A DNA stretch of 39,185 bases from assembly GCA_020725025.1 (NCBI GenBank), contig DYFV01000048.1, positions 1-39,185 on the forward strand, read 5' to 3'. How positions within the stretch are numbered: position 1 is the first letter of the stretch; each line of letters starts with the position of its first letter. The notes under the pieces are model-generated. The model saw only the letters and a program-made list of their open reading frames with translations, did not search any database and was not told the DNA's origin. This DNA comes from Azoarcus sp. (GTDB lineage: Bacteria > Pseudomonadota > Gammaproteobacteria > Burkholderiales > Rhodocyclaceae). A program made the translations under genes and the position numbers. Of the stretch, positions 8,209-15,662 are shown piece after piece.

Positions 8209-9531
8209 TCAGTCCTTCGGCCGCCGGTCGAAGACGCGCCGCGCCTTGCCGATGGTCACGCGCTCGATGGAGAAGGGCTCGCCCACGATCACCTTGGCGG
8301 ACACGCCGATCAGGCTCTTGATGTGGTGGGAAAGCTCCTTGGCGAGCGCCTCCTTCTGCTCCGGATGGCGGCCCACGCCGGCTTCCGGGTTGATCTCGAC
8401 CTTCACCGTGAGGGTGTCCAGGTGCCCCTGCTTGTCCACCTCCAGCACGTAGTGCGGGGCGAGCTTCGGGATCCGGCAGATGAGCTCCTCGATCTGCGTC
8501 GGGAAGACGTTCACCCCGCGGATGATCAGCATGTCGTCGGAGCGGCCGGTGATCTTGGCCATGCGCCGCATGCTGCGCGCGGTGGGCGGCAGGAGCCGGG
8601 TGAGGTCGCGGGTGCGGTAGCGGATGACCGGCATCGCCTCCTTGGTGAGCGAGGTGAACACCAGCTCGCCCTCCTCGCCGTCGGGCAGCACCTCCCCGGT
8701 GTTCGGGTCGATGATCTCGGGATAGAAGTGGTCTTCCCAGATCACCGGGCCGTCCTTGGCCTCGATGCACTCGTTGGCCACGCCCGGGCCCATCACCTCC
8801 GAAAGGCCGTAGATGTCCACCGCGTCGATCCCGGAGCGGGCCTCCATCGCGGTGCGCATCCCCGGCGTCCACGGCTCGGCGCCGAAGATGCCGACCTTGA
8901 GGGAGGTCGAGCGCGGATCGATCCCCTGGCGCTCGATCTCGTCGAGGATGGTGAGCATGTAGGACGGCGTCACCATGATGATGTCGGGCTTGAAGTCCTG
9001 GATGAGCTGGACCTGCTTCTCGGTCTGGCCGCCGGACATCGGGATCACGGTGCAGCCGAGCTTCTCGGCGCCGTAGTGCGCCCCCAGCCCGCCGGTGAAG
9101 AGGCCGTAGCCGTAGGCCACGTGCACGATGTCGCCGGCACGCCCGCCGGCGGCGCGGATGGAGCGCGCCACCACCGTGGCCCAGGTGTCGATGTCCTTCA
9201 GGGTGTAGCCCACCACCGTCGGCTTGCCGGTGGTGCCGGACGAGGCGTGCACCCGGGCGACCTTCTCGCGCGGCACCGCGAACATGCCGAAGGGGTAGTT
9301 GTCGCGCAGGTCCGCCTTGGTGGTGAAGGGGAAGCGGGCGAGGTCGGCGAGGCTGCGCAGCTCCTCCGGGTGCACCCCCGCCTCGTCGAACTTCTTGCGG
9401 TAGTGCGGCACGTTCTCGTAGGCGTGGCGCAGGCTCCACTTCAGGCGCTCGAGCTGCAGCGCGGCGAGCTCGTCGCGGCTGGCGGTTTCGATCGGCTCCA
9501 GCTCACCGGGCGACGGGACTTTCACAGGCAT
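8209..9531 (-). CDS. paaK: Phenylacetate-CoA ligase
   Basis: A 440-residue adenylate-forming enzyme that activates phenylacetate with ATP and CoA, the committing step of the pathway. The phosphate-binding loop [14 protein letters not shown] is at residues 97-110. [25 protein letters not shown], and the hinge [17 protein letters not shown] are also typical of PaaK-type ligases, and the length is exact. The ATG at 9531 has GGAGGA at good spacing and is preferred over an upstream in-frame ATG at 9624 that would add 31 unconserved residues. A 100-bp gap separates it from paaI, containing a GATTTC/GAAATC inverted repeat (9565-9570, 9580-9585). The same enzyme is called PaaF in some Pseudomonas and Azoarcus work. 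Confidence 0.95.
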   Translation of the reverse strand: MPVKVPSPGELEPIETASRDELAALQLERLKWSLRHAYENVPHYRKKFDEAGVHPEELRSLADLARFPFTTKADLRDNYPFGMFAVPREKVARVHASSGTTGKPTVVGYTLKDIDTWATVVARSIRAAGGRAGDIVHVAYGYGLFTGGLGAHYGAEKLGCTVIPMSGGQTEKQVQLIQDFKPDIIMVTPSYMLTILDEIERQGIDPRSTSLKVGIFGAEPWTPGMRTAMEARSGIDAVDIYGLSEVMGPGVANECIEAKDGPVIWEDHFYPEIIDPNTGEVLPDGEEGELVFTSLTKEAMPVIRYRTRDLTRLLPPTARSMRRMAKITGRSDDMLIIRGVNVFPTQIEELICRIPKLAPHYVLEVDKQGHLDTLTVKVEINPEAGVGRHPEQKEALAKELSHHIKSLIGVSAKVIVGEPFSIERVTIGKARRVFDRRPKD

Positions 9532-9631
9532 TTCTTGTCTCCTCCACGGAAAATCGGTTGCGCAGATTTCGTGAAACCGGAAATCATTCCCCATGACAGA
9601 GGCGTTCCGGGTGATCTGCGTCAACGGCGGT

Positions 9632-10096
9632 TCACAATTCGACGACGGCTCGGCCCTTCATTCGATACGACTTGCCGCGCATGACGGCGATGAGCTCGCC
9701 GTTCTGGTTGGTGACGGTGATGTCGTAGACCCCGGTGCGTCCGTTGGCGAGCACCTCGCGCGCCTCGGCGGTGAGCAGGTCCCGCGGCCGGCCCGGGGCC
9801 ATGAAGTCCACGCTGATGCCCGAGGCCACCGTCTGCTCGTTGCCGCTGTTGCAGGCGTAGGCGAAGGCGGTGTCGGCCAGGGTGGTGATGAAGCCGCCGT
9901 GGCAGATGCCGAAGCCGTTCAGCATGTCCTCGCGCACGGTCATGGTCAGCGTGGCCTGTCCCGGCCCCACCGACACGAAGCTCATGCCCAGGCTCCTCGC
10001 CGCCATGTCGCGCTCGTACATCCCGTCGCGCACCTTCTCGGCGAGCGTCTGCGGGTCGAGCCCGGCGGTCACGTCGCGGAAACCGGCTTCACTCAT
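9632..10096 (-). CDS. paaI: Hotdog-fold acyl-CoA thioesterase PaaI
   Basis: A 154-residue hotdog thioesterase. The core motif GFGICHGGFITTLADTAFAYACNS (residues 61-84) includes His66 and Asp75, which correspond to the catalytic region of E. coli PaaI. The enzyme hydrolyses ring-hydroxylated or dead-end phenylacetyl-CoA derivatives and frees trapped CoA. The ATG at 10096 is preferred over one 15 bp upstream because GGAGAGAG lies just ahead of it. The gene overlaps the end of paaH by 8 bp, suggesting coupled translation. Confidence 0.92.
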   Translation of the reverse strand: MSEAGFRDVTAGLDPQTLAEKVRDGMYERDMAARSLGMSFVSVGPGQATLTMTVREDMLNGFGICHGGFITTLADTAFAYACNSGNEQTVASGISVDFMAPGRPRDLLTAEAREVLANGRTGVYDITVTNQNGELIAVMRGKSYRMKGRAVVEL

Positions 10097-11615
10097 GAAA
10101 GCTCTCTCCATTCCAGGTCTTGCGGGTGATCAGCGGCGAGACGCGGTAGCGCTCCTCGCCGTAGTGTTCGGCCAGGTGGGCGAGCACGGTCGCCACGAAG
10201 GCGGGGCCGAGGGCGTCGGCCCAGGCGAGCGGGCCCTTGGGGTAGTTGGTGCCGTGGCGCATGGCGGCGTCGATGTCGGCCGCGCTCGCCACCCCGGCCA
10301 GCAGGGCGTCGGCCGCCTCGTTGGCGAGCATGGCGACCGTGCGCAGCGCCACCAGGCCGGCCACGTCGTCCACCCGCGTCACGGTGAGGCCGGCGCGCTG
10401 CAGCGTGCCCACCACCGCGCCCCAGGCGCCCCGGCCGCAGAAGTCGGCCCGCGCCAGCGCGATGCGCGGCGTGGCGGCGTAGTCCAGGCACAGGTCGAAG
10501 AGGACCAGGTTGGGCACGCCCTCCGCCACCGCGCGCCGCGTGGCGGTGCGCCCGTCGGAGAGGGCGAGGCGCGCTTCGCCGATCTCGATCCAGCCGCGGC
10601 CACCCTCGCTCTCCTCCCGGCGGACCTCGACGCCGGCGGCCTCCAGGCGGCCGATGAGGGCGCTGGCCACGCCGAGGTCGCCTACCACGGTGATTTCCGC
10701 CTTTGCGGCATGAGGCTCCTCGGCCTGGGCCGCCGGCCGCTCCGCCCCCTCGGCGTAGTCGTAGAAGCCGCGCCCGCTCTTCCTGCCCAGCCGGCCGGCG
10801 AGCACCAGCTCCTGCTGGATGAGGCTGGGGGTGAAACGGCGGTCGCCGTAGTAGGCGTCGAACACCGAGCGGGTCACCGCGAAATTCACGTCGTGGCCGA
10901 TGAGGTCCATCAGCTCGAAGGGCCCCATGGGGAAGCCGCAGCCCTCGCGCAGCACCGCGTCGATGGTGGCGGGCGCGGCGGCGTTCTCGGCGAGCACGCG
11001 CAGCGCCTCGGCGTAATAGGGGCGCGCCACGCGATTGACGATGAAGCCGGGCGTGGACTTCGCGCGCACCGGGACCTTGCCCCAGGCCTTGGCGGTGGCG
11101 ACGAGCCGCTCCGCGATCGCAGAATCGGTGGCGAGCCCGGACACGATCTCGACGAGCTTCATGCGCGGCGCCGGATTGAAGAAATGCAGGCCGGCCACCC
11201 GTTGCGGACGGGCCAGCGGCGCGGCGAGGGCGGTGATCGACAGGGACGAGGTGTTGCTGGCGAGGATCGCGTCCTCGGCGAGCAGGCCTTCGAGCTCGCC
11301 GAAGAGCGCCTGCTTCACGCCGAGATCCTCCACCACCGCCTCGATGGCGAGGCCGGCGTCGCGGGCGTCGGCCAGCGCCGCGACCGGAACCACGCGCGCG
11401 ACGGCCGCTGCAGCTTCGGCCTCGGCGAGGCGGCCCTTGACCACCAGCGAGGCCAGCTCGCGCTCGATGCCGGCGCGGCCGCGCTCGGCGGCCTCGGCGC
11501 GCGCGTCATACAAGTAGACGTGGTGCCCGGCCCGCGCGGCCACCTGGGCGATACCGGCGCCCATTGCGCCGGCGCCGACCACCAGCACCTTCACGTCGGA
11601 AGCGAGTGCGGCCAC
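10089..11615 (-). CDS. paaH: 3-hydroxyadipyl-CoA dehydrogenase PaaH
   Basis: A 508-residue 3-hydroxyacyl-CoA dehydrogenase that oxidises 3-hydroxyadipyl-CoA with NAD+. The N-terminal Rossmann fold begins at GAGAMGAG (residues 14-21). The catalytic dyad region LHFFNPAPRMKLVEIV contains His144 and Glu156. The substrate-binding C-terminal domain appears twice (TPGFIVNRVARPYYAEAL..., and a second, weaker copy with DAAMRHGTNYPKGPLAWAD), as in E. coli PaaH (475 residues). The start is a GTG one base after the paaG stop, so the two are translationally coupled. A general fatty-acid dehydrogenase is the alternative, but context decides for PaaH. Confidence 0.93.
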   Translation of the reverse strand: MAALASDVKVLVVGAGAMGAGIAQVAARAGHHVYLYDARAEAAERGRAGIERELASLVVKGRLAEAEAAAAVARVVPVAALADARDAGLAIEAVVEDLGVKQALFGELEGLLAEDAILASNTSSLSITALAAPLARPQRVAGLHFFNPAPRMKLVEIVSGLATDSAIAERLVATAKAWGKVPVRAKSTPGFIVNRVARPYYAEALRVLAENAAAPATIDAVLREGCGFPMGPFELMDLIGHDVNFAVTRSVFDAYYGDRRFTPSLIQQELVLAGRLGRKSGRGFYDYAEGAERPAAQAEEPHAAKAEITVVGDLGVASALIGRLEAAGVEVRREESEGGRGWIEIGEARLALSDGRTATRRAVAEGVPNLVLFDLCLDYAATPRIALARADFCGRGAWGAVVGTLQRAGLTVTRVDDVAGLVALRTVAMLANEAADALLAGVASAADIDAAMRHGTNYPKGPLAWADALGPAFVATVLAHLAEHYGEERYRVSPLITRKTWNGESFHE

Positions 11616-11616
11616 C

Positions 11617-12435
11617 TCAGTCCCCCTTGAACCGCGGCGCGCGCTTCTCGAGGAAGGCGGCCACGCCCTCGCGGTAGTCGTTGGAGCGGCCGCACACGGT
11701 CATCATGTCCCGCTCGAGGTTGAGCTGGGTCTCGAAGTCGTTGGTGGAGCTCGCCCAGATCGCCTTCTTGGTCTGGGCATAGCCGAAGGTGGGCCCCTGC
11801 GCGAGCTTGGCCGCGACCTCGCGCACCGTCGGCATCAGCGCCTCGTCATCGACGCACTTCCAGATCATGCCCCAGGCCTCGGCCTGCTCGGCCGGGAGCT
11901 TGTCGCCCAGGAGCGTGAGGCCCAGCGCGCGGGCGGGACCGGCCAGGCGCGGCAGGATCCAGCTGCCGCCGGTGTCCGGGATGAGCCCGAGCTTGCTGAA
12001 GGACTGGATGAAGCTCGCCGAGCGGGCGGCGAAGACCAGGTCGCAGGCCAGCGCGAGGTTGGCACCGGCACCGGCCGCCACGCCATTCACCGCGGCGATC
12101 ACCGGCAGCTCCAGGCTGCGCAGGGTCATCACCAGCGGCTTGTAGTTCTTCTCCACCGAGGCCCCCAGGTCGCGGGGCGTCTCGCCGGGTGCCACGGACC
12201 GGTCGGAGAGGTCCTGGCCGGCACAGAAGCCGCGCCCGGCGCCGGTGATCACCAGCACCCGCACGCTGCCGTCGGCGCGGCCGGCCTTCACTTGCGCCAG
12301 AGCCTCGCGCACCTCCTCGTGCATGCGGTCGGTGAAGCTGTTCAGCCGGTCGGGCCGGTTGAGGGTGAGGGTCGCAACCCCGCCCTCGAGCTTCAGCAGG
12401 ATCGTCTCGCCCTGCAGGTCGAACTCGCCTTCCAT
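11617..12435 (-). CDS. paaG: 1,2-epoxyphenylacetyl-CoA isomerase (oxepin-forming) PaaG
   Basis: A 272-residue crotonase-fold enzyme, first gene of the minus-strand paa operon. It converts ring-1,2-epoxyphenylacetyl-CoA to the seven-membered oxepin-CoA and also shifts a double bond later in the route. The oxyanion-hole elements are GRGFCAGQDLSDR (residues 68-79) and VNGVAAGAGANLALACDLVFAA (116-137). The candidate catalytic Asp154 is in GLIPDTGGSW, a PaaG signature that lacks the paired Glu residues of true enoyl-CoA hydratases. The ATG at 12435 has GGAGGAGAG immediately upstream. An upstream ATG at 12537 would begin inside the PaaR operator and add a 34-residue Arg-rich tail, so it is rejected. 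Confidence 0.93.
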   Translation of the reverse strand: MEGEFDLQGETILLKLEGGVATLTLNRPDRLNSFTDRMHEEVREALAQVKAGRADGSVRVLVITGAGRGFCAGQDLSDRSVAPGETPRDLGASVEKNYKPLVMTLRSLELPVIAAVNGVAAGAGANLALACDLVFAARSASFIQSFSKLGLIPDTGGSWILPRLAGPARALGLTLLGDKLPAEQAEAWGMIWKCVDDEALMPTVREVAAKLAQGPTFGYAQTKKAIWASSTNDFETQLNLERDMMTVCGRSNDYREGVAAFLEKRAPRFKGD

Positions 12436-12521
12436 CTCTCCTCCGTCTTGTCGGGGGGTGCCGTCGCGGCACCCTGTCGGGTCTCTGGTCGGGGCCTGCC
12501 TTCGTCGGGGCATTCGGCTGT

Positions 12522-12537
12522 TTGACCGACCGGTCAA
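12522..12537. promoter_or_regulatory. TetR/PaaR-type operator between the divergent paa operons
   Basis: The sequence TTGACCGACCGGTCAA has 6-bp inverted arms (TTGACC/GGTCAA) around a 4-bp centre. Its form, with GACCG/CGGTC half-sites, is typical for TetR-family aromatic and acyl-CoA regulators, including PaaR. It lies directly downstream of the predicted -10 of the paaG operon, where bound repressor would block initiation. It is about 136 bp upstream of the paaN start, so it can also serve the plus-strand operon. I saw no second copy in the other inter-operon gaps I inspected. Confidence 0.7.
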
Positions 12538-12540
12538 TCA

Positions 12541-12570
12541 ATAGTAGTCTTGATCCAGATCAAAAAACAA
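12541..12570 (-). promoter_or_regulatory. Predicted sigma-70 promoter of the paaG-...-livM operon
   Basis: On the minus strand, TTGTTT (12570-12565) is followed after 18 bp by TACTAT (12546-12541), a 5/6 match to TATAAT. Transcription would start near 12534, inside the PaaR-like operator, about 100 bp ahead of paaG. The FNR box occupies the spacer. Confidence 0.42.
12550..12563. promoter_or_regulatory. Perfect FNR/ANR box in the paa divergent promoter
   Basis: TTGATCCAGATCAA matches the FNR/ANR consensus TTGAT-N4-ATCAA at all ten specified positions. It is flanked by AGTAGT (12543-12548) and ACTACT (12570-12575), forming a longer, interrupted inverted repeat followed by a T run on the plus strand. 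Lying between -35 and -10 of the paaG promoter, it is placed for repression of an O2-dependent pathway when oxygen is low. Its effect on paaN is unclear, as no good plus-strand -10 lies at the class II distance. Confidence 0.65.
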
Positions 12571-12672
12571 CTACTTTTTTCTTGAGGTTTTCGGTCGCCC
12601 CGGAAGGGGCGGCTTTCGCGAAAAGTGGCCGGGGCGGTGGCCGAGCCGCCCCGCCAACAGAGGAGACGATCC

Positions 12673-14337
12673 ATGACCCACCCGCTGTTCGAGAAGCATC
12701 AGGCTACGCTGGAGGCCGCCGTCAACGCCATCCACACCCGCGGCTACTGGTCCGCCTATCCCGAGATGCCGAGCCCCAAGGTTTACGGCGAAGGCGCCCA
12801 GGAGTCGGGCAAGCAGGCCATCGAGGCGCTTGTCGGCAAGGACTTCGCCCTGGACCAGCCCGGCTGCACCACCTGGCTCGCGCCCGAGCGCTCGCCCTAC
12901 GGCGTGCGGCTCGACGTGCGCTATCCGGCCTGCCGTCCCCAGGCGCTGATCGAGGCCGCCCAGGCGGCCCAGCCGGCGTGGCAGAAGCTGGGGCCGCAGG
13001 GTCGGGTGGGCGTGTGCCTCGAGATGCTCGAGCGCCTGAACAAGGCGAGCTTCGAGATCGCCCACGCGGTGATGCTCACCACCGGCCAGGGCTGGATGAT
13101 GGCCTTCCAGGCGGGCGGCCCCCACGCCCAGGACCGCGGCCTGGAGGCGGTCGCCTACGCCTGGGACGAGATGCGCCGCATCCCGGCCGAGGCGGTGTGG
13201 GAGAAGCCCCAGGGCAAGAACCCGCCGCTCAAGATGAAGAAGCACTTCGAGATCGTCGGGCGTGGCGTGGCCCTGGTGATCGGCTGCGGCACCTTCCCCA
13301 CCTGGAACACCTACCCGGGCCTCTTCGCCGCGCTGGCGACCGGCAACCCGGTGATCGTGAAGCCCCACGGCAACGCCATCCTGCCCGCGGCGCTCACCGT
13401 GCGCATCATGCGCCAGGTGCTCTCGGAGCAGGGGCTCGATCCCAACCTGGTGACGCTCGCCGTGGTCGAGCGGCGCGAGGACACCCAGGCGCTCGCCATC
13501 CACCCGGCGGTGAAGTCCATCGACTTCACCGGCAGCAACACCTTCGGCCAGTGGCTGATCGAGCACGCCAAGCAGGCCCAGGTCTACGCGGAACTGGCCG
13601 GGGTGAACAACGTGGTGATCGAGTCCACCGACAGCTATAAGGCGATGCTCAGGAACCTCGCCTTCACCTTCAGCCTGTACTCGGGCCAGATGTGCACCAC
13701 CACCCAGGCGGTGATCGTGCCCGCCGGCGGTATCGACACCGACCAGGGCCACAAGTCCTTCGACGAGGTGGCGGCCGACCTGTCCGCGGCCATCGAGAAG
13801 TTCCTCGCCGACCCGAACGTGGCCAACGCGGTGCTGGGCGCGATCCAGTCGCCCGACACGCTGGCCCGCATCGACGAGTCCCTGGGCCTGGGCACGGTGG
13901 CGCTCGCCTCGAAGAAGATCGAGAACCCGGAGTTCCCGGGCGCCGAGGTGCGCACGCCGCTCCTGCTCACCTGCGACGCGGGCGACGAGGCCGCCTACAT
14001 GGAGGAGCGCTTCGGGCCGATCGCCTTCCTGGTCCGCGCCGACGACGGGCAGGCCGCGGTGGCGCTCTCCGAGCGGCTGGTGCGCGAGCACGGCGCCCTC
14101 ACCGTGGGCCTGTACTCGACCCGCCAGGAGGTGATCGACGCCATGACCGAGGCGACCCTGCGCGCCGGGGTGGCGCTGTCCATCAACCTCACCGGCGGCG
14201 TGTTCGTGAACCAGTCGGCGGCCTTCTCGGACTACCATGGGGTCGGCATGAACCCGGCGGCCAACGCCAGCTACACCGACGCCGCCTTCGTCGCCAACCG
14301 CTTCCGCGTCGTGCAGCGGCGCTACCACATCGAGTAA
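12673..14337 (+). CDS. paaN: PaaN-type aldehyde dehydrogenase of phenylacetate degradation
   Basis: A 554-residue aldehyde dehydrogenase that should oxidise 3-oxo-5,6-dehydrosuberyl-CoA semialdehyde, the reactive product of oxepin ring opening. Core ALDH elements are FTGS (285-288), the general base Glu307 in YAELAGVN, and the nucleophile Cys341 in SGQMCTTTQ. E. coli PaaZ (681 residues) is a fusion of such a domain with a MaoC-like R-specific hydratase that hydrolyses the ring. Here the protein ends after the ALDH domain and has a normal PaaN C-terminus (RFRVVQRRYHIE), so it is a genuine single-domain form, not a truncation. AGGAG lies 8 nt before the ATG. It starts the plus-strand operon and is followed by paaY after 3 bp. 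Confidence 0.92.
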   Translation: MTHPLFEKHQATLEAAVNAIHTRGYWSAYPEMPSPKVYGEGAQESGKQAIEALVGKDFALDQPGCTTWLAPERSPYGVRLDVRYPACRPQALIEAAQAAQPAWQKLGPQGRVGVCLEMLERLNKASFEIAHAVMLTTGQGWMMAFQAGGPHAQDRGLEAVAYAWDEMRRIPAEAVWEKPQGKNPPLKMKKHFEIVGRGVALVIGCGTFPTWNTYPGLFAALATGNPVIVKPHGNAILPAALTVRIMRQVLSEQGLDPNLVTLAVVERREDTQALAIHPAVKSIDFTGSNTFGQWLIEHAKQAQVYAELAGVNNVVIESTDSYKAMLRNLAFTFSLYSGQMCTTTQAVIVPAGGIDTDQGHKSFDEVAADLSAAIEKFLADPNVANAVLGAIQSPDTLARIDESLGLGTVALASKKIENPEFPGAEVRTPLLLTCDAGDEAAYMEERFGPIAFLVRADDGQAAVALSERLVREHGALTVGLYSTRQEVIDAMTEATLRAGVALSINLTGGVFVNQSAAFSDYHGVGMNPAANASYTDAAFVANRFRVVQRRYHIE

Positions 14338-14340
14338 GCC

Positions 14341-14946
14341 ATGCCCTGCTACGAGATCGACGGCCTGAAGCCGGTGGTCCACCCGACCGCCTTCGTCCAC
14401 CCCGACGCGGTGCTCATCGGCGACGTGATCGTGGGGCCGCGCTGCTACGTGGCCCCGCTCGCGAGCCTGCGCGGCGACTTCGGCCGCATCGTGCTGGAGG
14501 AAGGCTCCAACGTGCAGGACTGCTGCGTGATGCACGGCTTTCCCGGCACCGACACGGTGGTCGAGGTGGACGGACACATCGGGCACGGGGCGGTGCTCCA
14601 CGGCTGCCGGGTGGGGAAGAACGCGCTGGTGGGGATGAACGCGGTGATCATGGACAACGCGGTCATCGGCGAATCTGTCATCGTCGCGGCGAGCGCCTTC
14701 GTCAAGGCCGGCATGGAGATCCCGGCCGGCGTGCTCGCCGCCGGCATGCCGGCCAAGGTGGTGCGGGAGCTCTCCGAGGAGGAGATCGCGTGGAAGCGCG
14801 ACGGCACCCGCACCTACCAGGACCTGACGGTGCGCAGCCTCGCCACCCTCAAGCCGTGCGCGCCCCTCGAGGCGCCCGAACCCGGCCGGCAGCGCATCGA
14901 GCTGCCGGGCGTGGTGCCGCTGGTCGAGCTCAAGCGCAACGCCTGA
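14341..14946 (+). CDS. paaY: PaaY gamma-carbonic-anhydrase-like thioesterase
   Basis: A 201-residue left-handed beta-helix protein with hexapeptide repeats ([35 protein letters not shown]). Putative zinc ligands are His65, His82 and His87, and the family RGD motif is at 44-46. PaaY is a thioesterase that removes hydroxylated and tropone-like dead-end CoA esters from phenylacetate breakdown, protecting the CoA pool. It begins 3 bp after the paaN stop, within a two-gene operon that ends at the hairpin just downstream. Confidence 0.93.
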   Translation: MPCYEIDGLKPVVHPTAFVHPDAVLIGDVIVGPRCYVAPLASLRGDFGRIVLEEGSNVQDCCVMHGFPGTDTVVEVDGHIGHGAVLHGCRVGKNALVGMNAVIMDNAVIGESVIVAASAFVKAGMEIPAGVLAAGMPAKVVRELSEEEIAWKRDGTRTYQDLTVRSLATLKPCAPLEAPEPGRQRIELPGVVPLVELKRNA

Positions 14947-14953
14947 TCCTGCG

Positions 14954-14981
14954 CGGGGCTCCTCCGGGAGCCCCCGTTTTT
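14954..14981 (+). terminator. Intrinsic terminator of the paaN-paaY operon
   Basis: Arms GGGGCTCC (14955-14962) and GGAGCCCC (14967-14974) with a 4-nt loop form an 8-bp GC stem, extended by a C-C/G context and followed by CG and five Ts. It begins 8 bp after the paaY stop codon. Confidence 0.88.
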
Positions 14982-15280
14982 CCGGACATCCTGCCCCCGG
15001 TTCCGGGTATGCCACTGCGTCATCGTGTAACGACTCGACGCGACATCTGTCGCCCGATTGAACACTTTGCGCGGTGCGACTCCCGAAGGCGGGGGCGTTC
15101 CCCCATCTTCCCCCACCGCTGCCTGCCGCCCTTCGCCCCCCCACATGCCCCACTCCCAGCACCGGCGCGGCCTTCACGCCCGGAAGGAGTACTCCGACCA
15201 GGGGCTGCCCCAACCGGCACGGAAGATGCATCGTCCTCGCCATGGAGACTCGAACCGGACCGGATGCGGAGGCAGGCATC
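14982..15280. other. Gene-free interval between paaY terminator and the 109-aa orphan gene
   Basis: About 300 bp without a supported gene. It holds an inverted repeat GCGACA-TC-TGTCGC (15040-15053) and a short palindrome GGAGTACTCC (15186-15195). It should contain the promoter of the next gene, but I see no clear -35/-10 pair. The plus frame is open across much of it, without a ribosome site or protein-like composition. Confidence 0.5.
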
Positions 15281-15610
15281 ATGTGCAACCTACTGACGAG
15301 CGTGGAGCTGCAGGACCAGAACCAGTGCTTCGAAGGCACCGGCGGACGCAGCGAAGAGAACCGCCAGGCCGGATTCCGGCCGGCGTTCATGGACGTGGAC
15401 ACCCGCAGGGTGTACGAGTCCCGCTACGCCGACGGGCGCCCGGCACCCTTCCACCTGCTGGACGGACTGCCCGACGAGCTCGTCGTGGCTCGCTCCGACA
15501 ACGGCCGCATCGCCGCCGTGAAGTCTTCCGTCATCGCAGGCTTCGTCCGCGCCGCGCGTTTCTACAGCCGCGAGGAAGCGGCCCGCTGCATGGCAGCGCT
15601 CGCTGCCTGA
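15281..15610 (+). CDS. Small conserved-looking protein of unknown function
   Basis: A 109-residue soluble protein that I cannot assign to a named family with certainty. It starts MCNLLTSVELQDQNQCFEGTGG and continues with RPAFMDVDTRRVYESRYADGRPAPFHLLDGLPDELVV, then a basic/aromatic helix (GFVRAARFYSREEAARCM). There is no signal peptide or membrane segment. Three Cys residues are present: two in the N-terminal 16 residues and one near the end. GGAGG at 15268-15272 lies 8 nt before the chosen ATG, which favours it over an in-frame ATG at 15242. The gene is monocistronic, with about 50 bp to the next gene. Coding use and a strong ribosome site support it as real. Confidence 0.7.
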   Translation: MCNLLTSVELQDQNQCFEGTGGRSEENRQAGFRPAFMDVDTRRVYESRYADGRPAPFHLLDGLPDELVVARSDNGRIAAVKSSVIAGFVRAARFYSREEAARCMAALAA

Positions 15611-15662
15611 CCGCCTCCCGTCGCCGGGCACGCATTGCCGGCCGCATCCGACGGAGCGCAGA

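Noticed and set aside
12436..12537. N-terminal extension of PaaG to the ATG at 12537
   Set aside because: It would begin inside the operator and at or before the predicted transcription start, adds an Arg-rich unconserved tail, and ignores the strong GGAGGAGAG in front of 12435.
14200..14340. PaaN as a truncated PaaZ that lost its MaoC domain
   Set aside because: The C-terminus is a normal ALDH/PaaN end, paaY begins 3 bp later, and no MaoC remnant is seen in other frames.
12571..15402. A very long open frame on the minus strand opposite paaN and paaY
   Set aside because: High GC content keeps the frame open. It has no ribosome site, its product is His/Arg/Gly-rich low-complexity sequence, and the plus strand has unmistakable PaaN and PaaY.
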